Positions 6,330-6,331 of a stretch of DNA of 6,331 nt are shown in pieces. The translations under genes and the position numbers were made by a program. Below the pieces are notes generated by a model. It was not told the origin of the DNA, did no database searches, and saw only the letters and a program-made list of their open reading frames with translations. Source of the DNA: an uncultured Clostridia bacterium (GTDB lineage Bacteria > Bacillota > Clostridia > TANB77 > CAG-508); contig CANQHH010000077.1 of assembly GCA_947623615.1 (NCBI GenBank), positions 1 to 6,331 of the forward strand. Reading direction: 5' to 3'. Within the stretch, counting starts at the first letter, position 1; each line of letters opens with the position of its first letter.

Positions 6330-6331
6330 AT

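Overview
The window comes from the chromosome of a low-GC Gram-positive bacterium, most likely an anaerobic spore-former of the class Clostridia. The sequence is strongly AT-rich, Shine-Dalgarno sites are of the strong GGAGG type, and the groESL operon carries a CIRCE operator. A SpoIVFA-like/SpoIVFB-like gene pair points to endospore formation or descent from spore-formers. The genus cannot be told from the window. No mobile element, CRISPR array, tRNA or rRNA was seen.

Layout. Positions 1-1740 (minus strand) hold the 3'-truncated groEL, then groES, read from a near-consensus sigma-A promoter whose start site lies in a CIRCE element, so HrcA control is expected. Divergently, 1822-2593 (plus) holds a promoter and deoD (hexameric-type purine nucleoside phosphorylase). 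A perfect palindromic hairpin at 2597-2615 separates deoD from the convergent gene. Positions 2628-4271 (minus) encode a 547-residue protein joining a tandem helical-repeat region to an amidoligase_2-type ligase domain; it has its own strong sigma-A-type promoter inside the end of the preceding gene. Positions 4314-4910 (minus) encode a SpoIVFB-like intramembrane metalloprotease without a CBS domain. Positions 4923-5829 (minus) encode its SpoIVFA-like M23 partner, which is broken by a +1 frameshift near 5130. Positions 5931-6331 (minus) hold an unrecognised 132-residue acidic protein whose start sits at the window edge.

Most interesting points. (1) Upstream of the SpoIVFA-like gene, a perfect 10-bp inverted repeat would bury the Shine-Dalgarno of its TTG start. 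A sigma-E-like promoter appears to lie so that its transcripts would begin after the first arm of the repeat, suggesting that read-through mRNA is silent and sporulation mRNA is translatable. (2) The repeat-amidoligase protein sits beside a sporulation protease pair and has no obvious biosynthetic partners. (3) The M23 gene has a frameshift, but every M23 active-site residue is kept across the two frames. No wholly new system is demonstrated; groESL and deoD are ordinary core genes.
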